DNA from: an uncultured Marinoscillum sp.
GTDB lineage: Bacteria; Bacteroidota; Bacteroidia; Cytophagales; MED-G16
Direction of reading: 5' to 3'
Assembly (NCBI GenBank): GCA_902523065.1
Contig: CABYXZ010000005.1
Coordinates: 62,001-126,000 of the forward strand
Length of the DNA: 64,000 nucleotides
The notes beneath the pieces were generated by a model. That model had not been told where the DNA came from and made no database searches. It was given only the letters and a program-made list of their open reading frames with translations. Shown one piece after another: positions 57,805 to 64,000 of the stretch. Within the stretch, counting starts at the first letter, position 1; every line of letters begins with the position of its first letter. The position numbers were made by a program, and so were the translations under genes.

Positions 57805-58767
57805 ATGCTAAATAGGAGAAGTATAAGAATTAAAGTATTACAACATATATATTCTTATGAACACAATGTTGGATTATCAGATGACATTGATTCACTTAAA
57901 TCTCATACCTTAGAAGATTTAAAAAAGTCCATTTCTAATATAGATAGCTTTCTTTATCAGTTATTATCATTATCACTTAGTTTTCGGGAGATAGATTCAA
58001 GAAAAAGAGAAATAAACGAGAAATCTTTAACCAAGAAAAATAAATTAAAATTTAACTTTTCTAATAATAAGGTTTTTGAGTTTTTAGGAGAAAACGAGAA
58101 AATTAAATCTGAAACTATAGACTTTAAATCCTCATTAGGTAGTGAAGAAGAATTAATAAAGGACTGGTATAAGTTATTAATTAAAGAAAGTTTTTTTAAT
58201 GAATACAATAACTTAGAAAACCCTACATTTAATGATGATCTTGAGTTCGCAAGAAAATTGATTTTGAGTTTTTTTCTTAAAAATGAAGATATAAATTCAT
58301 TTTTCGAGGCAAGGAATATTTATTGGGACATAGACAAACAAATAATCAGGTCAATGTTAAAAAAAACTTTTGAATCCTTAAATTCAAGAGATTTTAATAC
58401 ATTTGCAGTCGCAAGTTTATCTGAAGACATTGAAGAAGATATAAAATTTGCTTGTTCTTTGTACGAATGTGTTGTTTCAAAATCAAAAGAATTTGATTCT
58501 TACATCAATGATTTTGTAAAGAACTGGGAATTAGATAGAATTTCTAGAATGGACCTCTCAATTATTAGATTAGGAATAGCTGAGATGACATCTTTCAGTA
58601 ATATCCCAGTGAAAGTAACAATAAATGAGTGCATTGATTTAGCTAAAAATTTCAGCTCTCAAAAGAGTGGAAAATTTGTAAATGGTCTTTTAGATGTAAT
58701 TTCATTAAATTTGCTAGGGAAAGGTCAAATCAAAAAAACTGGAAAAGGTTTGATCGATAATAAATGA
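57805..58767 (+). CDS. nusB: Transcription antitermination factor NusB (long form)
   Basis: The 320-residue protein has the NusB fold at its C-terminus (about 180-310): WELDRISRMDLSIIRLGIAE near 242 and IPVKVTINECIDLAKNFSS near 267. The N-terminal 180 residues are the Bacteroidota-specific extension, starting RRSIRIKVLQHIYSYEH. It binds boxA RNA with NusE in rRNA antitermination. The YtxH gene follows after 7 bp. Confidence 0.94.
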   Translation: MLNRRSIRIKVLQHIYSYEHNVGLSDDIDSLKSHTLEDLKKSISNIDSFLYQLLSLSLSFREIDSRKREINEKSLTKKNKLKFNFSNNKVFEFLGENEKIKSETIDFKSSLGSEEELIKDWYKLLIKESFFNEYNNLENPTFNDDLEFARKLILSFFLKNEDINSFFEARNIYWDIDKQIIRSMLKKTFESLNSRDFNTFAVASLSEDIEEDIKFACSLYECVVSKSKEFDSYINDFVKNWELDRISRMDLSIIRLGIAEMTSFSNIPVKVTINECIDLAKNFSSQKSGKFVNGLLDVISLNLLGKGQIKKTGKGLIDNK

Positions 58768-58774
58768 TAAAATT

Positions 58775-59074
58775 ATGAGTAAAAATTCTACAAATTCATT
58801 CATAAGCTTACTAATAGGCTTGATTGTTGGTGGTATACTAGGTATACTATTTGCACCTGACAAAGGAAATAATACTAGAGATAGATTAACCTTTAGATTA
58901 AATCAGTACAGGAAGAAGTTAGAAGACTTGATCGATGAGATAACTGATGACAAAGAGTTAGTAAAATCAGAAGCAAAGACAAAGGGAAAGAAAGTAGTTA
59001 GTGATGCTAAGACAAAGGCTGAGAGGCTACTAAAAGATGTAGACGGTATTTTATCAAAAATTAAAGAAAATTAA
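58775..59074 (+). CDS. YtxH domain protein
   Basis: A 99-residue protein with one N-terminal glycine-rich membrane helix (FISLLIGLIVGGILGILFAP, residues 9-28, then DKG) and a charged helical tail with KTKGKKVVSDAKTKAER near 68. This is the YtxH pattern. YtxH proteins are small stress-associated membrane proteins of unknown mechanism. It sits between nusB and the DUF1573 gene. Confidence 0.88.
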   Translation: MSKNSTNSFISLLIGLIVGGILGILFAPDKGNNTRDRLTFRLNQYRKKLEDLIDEITDDKELVKSEAKTKGKKVVSDAKTKAERLLKDVDGILSKIKEN

Positions 59075-59084
59075 TAACAATCAA

Positions 59085-59552
59085 ATGAGAAAATTTATAT
59101 CAATTATATCAGTTATATTTTTAACAGCTTGTGGGTCACAAGTAAGTGATCTCGAGTTAAGAGTTGCAAAATTAGAGACGGAAATTGCTTCTATGAGAAA
59201 GGGTGGAGGATCAACTATTGTCCCTGCTGGAGCTTTTCCTAAGTTCACTTTTGATCAAGAAGAACATAATTTTGGACAGATAAGAGATGGCGATATCGTA
59301 AGTCATACATTTAGATTTACTAACTCTGGAGAGGCACCTCTTATTATATCAAAAGCAACTGCTGCATGTGGTTGTACAGTACCTCAGTGGCCAAAGCAAC
59401 CTATACCAGTTGGTGGTTCAGGTGAGATACAAGTGCAATTTGATTCAAGCAATAAGCCTGGTATGCAGAATAAGGTTGTAACTATAACTGCCAACACAGA
59501 ATCAAAAGTAAAAAAGTTATTGATCAGAGCACAAGTTAATCCAAGATCATAA
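59085..59552 (+). CDS. DUF1573 lipoprotein
   Basis: A 155-residue protein with a lipobox FLTACGS (Cys near 16), a short coiled coil (about 20-38), then a DUF1573 Ig-like domain: FTFDQEEHNFGQIRDGDIVS near 53, and ATAACGCTVPQWPKQPIPVG near 91. DUF1573 domains occur on exported Bacteroidota proteins and may bind surface polymers; no function is established. The two Cys in ACGCT are conserved in the family. Confidence 0.9.
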   Translation: MRKFISIISVIFLTACGSQVSDLELRVAKLETEIASMRKGGGSTIVPAGAFPKFTFDQEEHNFGQIRDGDIVSHTFRFTNSGEAPLIISKATAACGCTVPQWPKQPIPVGGSGEIQVQFDSSNKPGMQNKVVTITANTESKVKKLLIRAQVNPRS

Positions 59553-59555
59553 TAT

Positions 59556-59849
59556 ATGATTTTGTTACAGTCTTTTGGATCAGGATTAGCCCAGCTTTTC
59601 TTCCCATTAGCCATACTTTTTGTCTTCTATTTTTTTATATATAGGCCCGATCAGAAGCGTAAACAAAAACAATCTGACTTTATTTCCTCTCTCAAAAAAG
59701 GGAAAAAAGTAGTTACTATGGGTGGTATTCATGGTAAGATTGTTTCTATTGATGGTAATGAGGTCACACTAGATGTTGATAGGGGGACTAAAATAAAGTT
59801 TGATAAAAATTCCATCTCTTTTGAGATGTCTTCTCAAGAGAATAATTAA
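59556..59849 (+). CDS. yajC: Preprotein translocase accessory subunit YajC
   Basis: A 97-residue protein with one N-terminal membrane helix (about 9-30) ending FFIYRPDQKRKQKQ, then GKKVVTMGGIHGKIVSIDGN near 48 and EVTLDVDRGTKIKFDKNSI near 69, the YajC signature. It associates with SecDF at the translocon. It begins 3 bp after the DUF1573 gene. Confidence 0.95.
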   Translation: MILLQSFGSGLAQLFFPLAILFVFYFFIYRPDQKRKQKQSDFISSLKKGKKVVTMGGIHGKIVSIDGNEVTLDVDRGTKIKFDKNSISFEMSSQENN

Positions 59850-59884
59850 CTTTCATTTATTTAGAATACTTAATTTGAAGTTTA

Positions 59885-60475
59885 ATGTCTTATCTAGTAG
59901 GTATAACTGGAGGTATTGGGTCTGGAAAAACTACTGTATCTAATATATTTTCACACTTAGGTTTTAAGGTTTATGATTCTGATGAAAGAGCCAAATACCT
60001 GATGCAAACCAATGATAAAATTATAAGAAAAATTACTGGACTTCTTGGTGAATCAGCATATAGTAAAGGTGCACTCAAAAAGACAATAATTTCACAAGCT
60101 ATTTTCAACAATAAAAGCTTAATTGAGAAAATAAATTCCATTGTGCACCCAGAAACAATAAAAGATTTTAATTCTTGGGTTTCAGAAAATAAAGATTCTA
60201 TTCTAATTAAAGAGTCAGCATTAATTTATCAGTCAGGTTCTTATAAGGATTTGGATGAGATCATTCTTGTAGAGGCAAGAGATGAAATTAGAATTGAGAG
60301 AGTATTGAAAAGAGATAAGCACAGGGAAAAAGATGAAATTCTTAAAATTATAAAAAGCCAGAAATTAAAAAATAAAGTGGATTTCAATCCAGATTATATC
60401 TTAGAAAATAATGGAGAAGATCTAATTCTTCCTAAGGTCATTGAGATAATTGAAAAACTAAAATCAAAAGTTTAA
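59885..60475 (+). CDS. coaE: Dephospho-CoA kinase
   Basis: A 196-residue P-loop kinase with VGITGGIGSGKTTVSNIFS near 5, DSDERAKYL near 31, and the HPE motif IVHPETIKDF near 85. It performs the last step of CoA synthesis. The conserved nusB-yajC-coaE block ends here; the next gene follows after 59 bp. Confidence 0.95.
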   Translation: MSYLVGITGGIGSGKTTVSNIFSHLGFKVYDSDERAKYLMQTNDKIIRKITGLLGESAYSKGALKKTIISQAIFNNKSLIEKINSIVHPETIKDFNSWVSENKDSILIKESALIYQSGSYKDLDEIILVEARDEIRIERVLKRDKHREKDEILKIIKSQKLKNKVDFNPDYILENNGEDLILPKVIEIIEKLKSKV

Positions 60476-60534
60476 TTCACATAGAAACCTCAAGTAAATT
60501 AATTTATATAGATTAGTACCATACTTTTTAAATT

Positions 60535-61071
60535 ATGAAAATATCAAACGTATACTTTATTATTTTATCCCTCATTTTTGTATCATGTGGTCCATCCTCA
60601 CAACAACAACAAATTTTAGATGACGATGCTCAACTCAATAAGGACATAGCAATGTATAAAGAGACTTGGTCTTTATTCCTGTCAGGGGATGCTTCAGTTA
60701 TTAACTCTGAGAGGTTTCAAGAAGATGTAGTTATTGTAACTCCCCAAGGAGATTTAGTCGGACTTGAAGCTTGCAAAGATTTTTATATGAATTATGTAAA
60801 TGGTTTTTCTGATTTAGAATTTACTATTCTTGAAGTTCTAGGTCAAGGCGACAGGCTGGTAAAGCATTGGAATTTTAAGGGCACTCACACAGGCACGGCT
60901 TTTGGTTTACCTGCTACTGGTAATAAATTAGACCTTTCAGGTACTACCCTTGTTACAATGAAAGATGGGAAAATTGCTAAAGAACAAGACTTTTTTGATG
61001 TCACTCAAATGTTAAATAAGCTTACTACTGGAGATGTAAATGCTGATGCAGCCAATCCTGGAGTATTATAA
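60535..61071 (+). CDS. NTF2-like (SnoaL-type) lipoprotein
   Basis: The 178-residue protein has a lipobox FVSCGPS (Cys near 19), a Gln-rich linker, and an NTF2-like domain (about 40-160): WSLFLSGDASVINSERFQED near 43, GQGDRLVKHWNFKGTHTGTA near 103, and EQDFFDVTQMLNKL near 152. Such folds carry enzymes or ligand binders acting on small molecules; the catalytic residues cannot be assigned. It ends directly against the convergent DUF6090-like gene with no spacer. Confidence 0.85.
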   Translation: MKISNVYFIILSLIFVSCGPSSQQQQILDDDAQLNKDIAMYKETWSLFLSGDASVINSERFQEDVVIVTPQGDLVGLEACKDFYMNYVNGFSDLEFTILEVLGQGDRLVKHWNFKGTHTGTAFGLPATGNKLDLSGTTLVTMKDGKIAKEQDFFDVTQMLNKLTTGDVNADAANPGVL

Positions 61072-61791
61072 TTACTTTAATTCTTTATTAATTTCAGCCT
61101 CAAGATCTTCCATGATTACAACATAGATTCTTAGAAAGTTTAATTTATATTCTAAATACCTTTTCACCATTGAAAAGTTTGCTTTTAGCTTGATATCTCT
61201 TTCAATTGCTTTAACTAGCTTTTGGACATATTCTTTCATTGAGACATTTTGATCGTCTCGAGCAATTATAATGCTGGGATGGTTTTCAGCAATGAAGGGA
61301 AGGAAGCTTTGCTTGAGTTGCTTCTCATACTCAACTGTTGTCTCTACGTATGAGAATGAGGTATTATGTAATCTGCTCAGTACTTCCTTAATTTTATTTG
61401 ATTTAACAAACTTAAGATCTCCTGAATTTATTATCGAATAGTATCTATTCATTGGTGGTTCAAAAACTCTATATATAACTAGAAAAGTTTCGATCCTACT
61501 TTTACTGGTTGTTATTTTAAGAATTGAGTCTGAAGTTGAATTTAAATCTTTAGGGTCTAATAAAAGATTGAGTAAATTTAAATCCGTTTGCCACGTTTTT
61601 TCTCTCTCGTCTGTATAGTTTCTGATCTCTTGAATTTCCATTTTCAAACTATTTAGAACCTTAACTCTTTCCACTTCATTCTGATTATCAATCGATAATT
61701 CGTTGAGCCAGAAAGAAACACTTATACCAAGAACAATTACAACAAACTCGAACGAGTATTTTATAATATATTTCTTATCAATTTTTATCAT
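61072..61791 (-). CDS. DUF6090-like single-pass membrane protein
   Basis: A 239-residue protein with one N-terminal membrane helix (FEFVVIVLGISVSFWLNEL, about 14-32), then a helical, charged domain. The layout and the ISVSFWLNEL...N segment resemble the Bacteroidota DUF6090 family (helix followed by a WNE-type motif). Function unknown. The gene stands alone, convergent to the NTF2-like gene and 26 bp from the divergent GH10 gene. Confidence 0.65.
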   Translation of the reverse strand: MIKIDKKYIIKYSFEFVVIVLGISVSFWLNELSIDNQNEVERVKVLNSLKMEIQEIRNYTDEREKTWQTDLNLLNLLLDPKDLNSTSDSILKITTSKSRIETFLVIYRVFEPPMNRYYSIINSGDLKFVKSNKIKEVLSRLHNTSFSYVETTVEYEKQLKQSFLPFIAENHPSIIIARDDQNVSMKEYVQKLVKAIERDIKLKANFSMVKRYLEYKLNFLRIYVVIMEDLEAEINKELK

Positions 61792-61817
61792 CTTAATTTT
61801 CTAAGTTAAATTTGAAT

Positions 61818-62966
61818 ATGAGAAGTTACTTAAATATTTTGATTTTTATTCTTTTGATGTCTTCCTGTTCAGAGGACGAAGAGATTACTTACGGTGTTTC
61901 AGAACCAGAAATAGATCAAAATACTGGCACATCAGATAACTATGTCAAAGACATTCTTAAAGAGAAAAATTATGATGTAAATAAATTCTTTGTTGGCGCA
62001 GCACTTAATACAAACCAGTTAAATACATACGTTGAAAATATTTTTCTTAATGAATTTAATTACTCCACTGTTGAAAACAGTGCTAAGCAATCAATAGTTC
62101 ATCCTGAACCAGGAATGTGGAAATGGGATAGGTTGGATTCTTATATAGATTTTATCGAGAGAAATTCTATAACCTCAAGAATTCATGGTCCAGTGGGTCC
62201 ACAAAGTTCAAAATGGGCTAAAAATGACTCAAGAACAGAACAGGAGTTAATGGATAATATGACCGAGTACATGACCGAGTTATCAAAAAAACTTAATCTA
62301 ATCAACTCTGTGAAATGGATGGATGTTGTAAACGAGACAATAACAACAACAGGTAAGTGGTTCGGAGAAAAAGTTGGAGACGATAAGTGGGAAAATCCAT
62401 GGAAGCAGATTGGAATGAATGAGGACGGAGTTCCAATCTATATTTGTAAAGCTTTCGAGATAGCAGATGAATACGCTAAAAATGTGAAGTTAATTTTTAA
62501 TCAGCACGGGGGTATGGAAGTTGAAATGTGGGATAAAGTTAAAGAGACAATACTTTATCTAAGAGAAAAGGGTTATAGAGTTGACGGATTGGGATGGCAA
62601 GCACATTTGAAGGATGATAAAAAATTATCATTAAATAAAAATAGTTTAGAGTATCTGTCAAATCTAATTGACTGGGCACATCAAAATGATTTAGAATTTC
62701 ATATAACGGAAATTGATTATGTAATAAATGAAGATCCACCAACCGATAACTCATTACTTAGACAATCTCACGGGTATGCAAACATTTTAAAATTATTAAT
62801 TTCTAAGAGAGAAAATGGTCTTATTACCTACAGCTCTTGGGGTGTTGTTGATAAAACAAATGAACATAAGTTTCTGTTTACCGAAGACTTTAAACCTAAA
62901 CCAGCTATACTGAAAATTAGGGAAACACTAGATGCAGAAAGTGTTGACTTGGTATATCTCGACTGA
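61818..62966 (+). CDS. GH10 glycoside hydrolase lipoprotein (divergent)
   Basis: I choose ATG 61818 (382 residues) because it begins the leader ending in LLMSSC (Cys near 17); TTG 61812 is possible. The GH10 barrel is clear: HPEPGMWKWDRLD near 95, acid/base Glu in WMDVVNETI near 166, GLGWQAHL near 252, nucleophile Glu in FHITEIDYV near 292 and SWGVVDK near 338. Conserved active-site Trp and His of the HTLVWH motif are lost (HGPVGP near 117). It probably cuts a xylan-like or related beta-1,4 polysaccharide at the cell surface. No susCD pair is adjacent. Confidence 0.85.
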   Translation: MRSYLNILIFILLMSSCSEDEEITYGVSEPEIDQNTGTSDNYVKDILKEKNYDVNKFFVGAALNTNQLNTYVENIFLNEFNYSTVENSAKQSIVHPEPGMWKWDRLDSYIDFIERNSITSRIHGPVGPQSSKWAKNDSRTEQELMDNMTEYMTELSKKLNLINSVKWMDVVNETITTTGKWFGEKVGDDKWENPWKQIGMNEDGVPIYICKAFEIADEYAKNVKLIFNQHGGMEVEMWDKVKETILYLREKGYRVDGLGWQAHLKDDKKLSLNKNSLEYLSNLIDWAHQNDLEFHITEIDYVINEDPPTDNSLLRQSHGYANILKLLISKRENGLITYSSWGVVDKTNEHKFLFTEDFKPKPAILKIRETLDAESVDLVYLD

Positions 62967-63403
62967 TGAAGTTTATATATATACTTATATTAATCTCATT
63001 ACCTCTAACAGATATCTTTTCACAGCAAGACGTCTACCTTTCTAAAAGAGATAGCATTAAACTAAAGAAATTGGGTATTGATCTTTTCCAGGACGATATA
63101 ACTATAAATAAATTTCAATTAGAAAACATTGTTTTTCATGACAGAAGATATAAGATAAATAAGACATTCAACATATTCTTTCAGGCAATTGCAGCTCCAT
63201 ATGTAGTTTTGGGTATTGTCTCGATAGCTGGAATTGGAAGGACGCAAACTCCTTGGAGAGGTTTGAATATTCTGATAGGTGTTTCCAGTTTAGGACTAGG
63301 AGGAGCAAGTTATGGTGTATCGAGACCTTTTAGAAGAGGATTTTTAAAAAATAAATTCCAGAGAGATAGAATTATTCAAAGAGTCATAGAAGAATCAAAT
63401 TAA
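62966..63403 (+). CDS. Hypothetical exported membrane protein
   Basis: A 145-residue protein with a signal peptide (about 1-19, ending near IFSQQ) and two later hydrophobic segments (AIAAPYVVLGIVSIAGIG near 72 and LNILIGVSSLGLGGASYG near 97), then an Arg-rich tail. I do not recognise the family. Its ATG overlaps the GH10 stop codon (TGATG), so it is coupled to the glycosidase gene and may share its condition of use. Confidence 0.7.
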   Translation: MKFIYILILISLPLTDIFSQQDVYLSKRDSIKLKKLGIDLFQDDITINKFQLENIVFHDRRYKINKTFNIFFQAIAAPYVVLGIVSIAGIGRTQTPWRGLNILIGVSSLGLGGASYGVSRPFRRGFLKNKFQRDRIIQRVIEESN

Positions 63404-63413
63404 TCTTATATTC

Positions 63414-63848
63414 TTAGTTACTAGCGCTATGAAGTTCGTAATACTTTACCTCGGCTTTTTTCTCTAAGATATTGACATCCCAAATCACAAAGTTTGTTGC
63501 CCCATTACTTACAGCATCCGTAAAATAAAATTTTAACATTCCTCCATCTCTCCTCCAAGTTCCTTTGAGTGGAGTAGAAAGTAAGGTTCCATCGTTTAGA
63601 ATTGTTCTGCCTTGACCGTCCAATGTGCCACTTGTCTTTGAAGTATTTACAGCTGATACTTTGAACTTGGCAAAGACGGTTCCGTATCCTGTTATCTGTC
63701 CCTCAAAATTCATGGTAGAATAATTGTCTCCAGGACTTACTAAGACTATGTTTAAAACTCCTCCTCCCTTTGGCTCGGATAAGTTTTGACTATGAGCAAA
63801 TGTTAGCGTTGTGAGAATTAATGTAGCGGTGAAAATTAATTTTTTCAT
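63414..63848 (-). CDS. Hypothetical secreted protein
   Basis: I choose ATG 63848 (144 residues), which starts the signal peptide MKKLIFTATLILTTLTFAHSQ; 34 upstream codons stay open but look non-coding. The mature part is beta-rich, with GQITGYGTVFAKFKVSA near 51 and SGTLDGQGRTILNDGTLL near 76. It may be a periplasmic or surface beta-sandwich, but I do not recognise the family. It lies 10 bp from the convergent preceding gene. Confidence 0.65.
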   Translation of the reverse strand: MKKLIFTATLILTTLTFAHSQNLSEPKGGGVLNIVLVSPGDNYSTMNFEGQITGYGTVFAKFKVSAVNTSKTSGTLDGQGRTILNDGTLLSTPLKGTWRRDGGMLKFYFTDAVSNGATNFVIWDVNILEKKAEVKYYELHSASN

Positions 63849-63951
63849 TGATTTAATATTTAATGTTTTGAGGTTAAATTTAAGAATAAAAACTTTAATG
63901 GCTTCAATTGCTTTGAATTTATATACGTAAAATATTTTAGTAAAAGTCAAT

Positions 63952-64000
63952 ATGACAGTAAACCAAAAAGTAAATATTCTTCTAATTCTCCTCTTAATTG
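63952..64000 (+). CDS. Partial gene leaving the window, membrane or signal start
   Basis: An ATG at 63952 opens a frame to the edge (16 complete codons). It reads MTVNQKVN followed by a run of Leu and Ile, so it begins with a signal peptide or membrane helix. It is divergent from the secreted hypothetical gene. No family can be assigned from so little sequence. Confidence 0.45.
   Translation, partial: MTVNQKVNILLILLLI

Noticed and set aside
61807..61814. TAAATTTG box directly before the GH10 gene as its promoter
   Set aside because: It ends 3 bases before the ATG, so the transcript would begin at or after the start codon, and the upstream box is TTTT.
60535..64000. Possible defence or secretion island at the right end
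   Set aside because: No nuclease, helicase, modification enzyme, toxin or effector signature was seen; the genes are exported or unknown single units.

Overview
The window is about 64 kb of a very AT-rich, tightly packed bacterial chromosome. Gene content points to Bacteroidota, class Flavobacteriia, probably a small-genome marine lineage. The evidence is: PorZ-, PorG- and PorE-type type IX secretion (T9SS) proteins; tandem OmpH/Skp genes behind bamA; DUF4293, DUF4399, DUF1573 and BatD proteins; a NusB with a long N-terminal extension; a leucine-dehydrogenase-type enzyme; and promoters that fit the Bacteroidota consensus TTTG-N19-TAnnTTTG exactly. Nearly every base is coding. Most convergent gene pairs touch or overlap, and only one gap exceeds 300 bp (44604-44926). 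I see no phage, insertion sequence, CRISPR array or recognisable defence island.

Layout. 1-3623 (+): cell-elongation operon, mreC tail-mreD-PBP2-rodA. 3631-4401 (-): unknown helical protein. 4478-8644 (+): porZ-recO-DUF4399 lipoprotein-2OG oxygenase. 8648-16576 (-): nine-gene envelope operon yqeY-cvpA-hydrolase-nadK-porG-uppS-bamA-ompH-ompH. 16609-18080 (+): pdxJ and an esterase. 18081-24576 (-): xerC, rpsU, D-lactate dehydrogenase, purM, a PorE-like OmpA lipoprotein and a conserved hypothetical. 24672-25082 (+): tRNA-Phe and an SMR efflux gene. 25062-31117 (-): nusA-infB-dksA-like-scpB-rluB-nagB. 31207-32691 (+): cysS. 32693-39060 (-): ruvB-queG, then batD-aroC-gltP-nfu. 39088-40216 (+): apbE and a small membrane peptide. 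40243-44603 (-): nrdB-nrdA-SMP-30. 44927-45497 (+): rplU-rpmA. 45490-52324 (-): DUF4293-htpG-YwqK-like-lipB-rnr-prenyl synthase. 52372-54880 (+): truA and an ABC exporter half; 54877-56646 (-): a second, convergent exporter half. 56703-60475 (+): leucine dehydrogenase-nusB-YtxH-DUF1573-yajC-coaE. 60535-64000: an accessory-looking end with an NTF2-like lipoprotein, a DUF6090-like membrane protein, a divergent GH10 glycosidase and small secreted proteins.

How the genes fit together. Much of the window builds the envelope: the elongasome (MreC/D, PBP2, RodA), undecaprenyl diphosphate (UppS), outer-membrane protein assembly (BamA, OmpH) and T9SS parts. The rest is mainly translation and transcription (NusA, IF2, NusB, CysS, L21, L27, S21), DNA precursor supply and repair (NrdAB, RuvB, RecO, XerC, ScpB) and cofactor genes (NadK, PdxJ, CoaE, LipB, Nfu, ApbE, QueG).

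I did not find a clearly new multi-gene system. The observations best worth following up are a promoter plus intrinsic-terminator-like hairpin in the nusA leader, a Gly-Gly-Tyr tandem repeat in a predicted surface loop of BamA, two convergently encoded ABC exporter halves that look like partners of one heterodimer, a set of alternative hairpins upstream of nrdB, and a GH10 enzyme missing conserved active-site residues.
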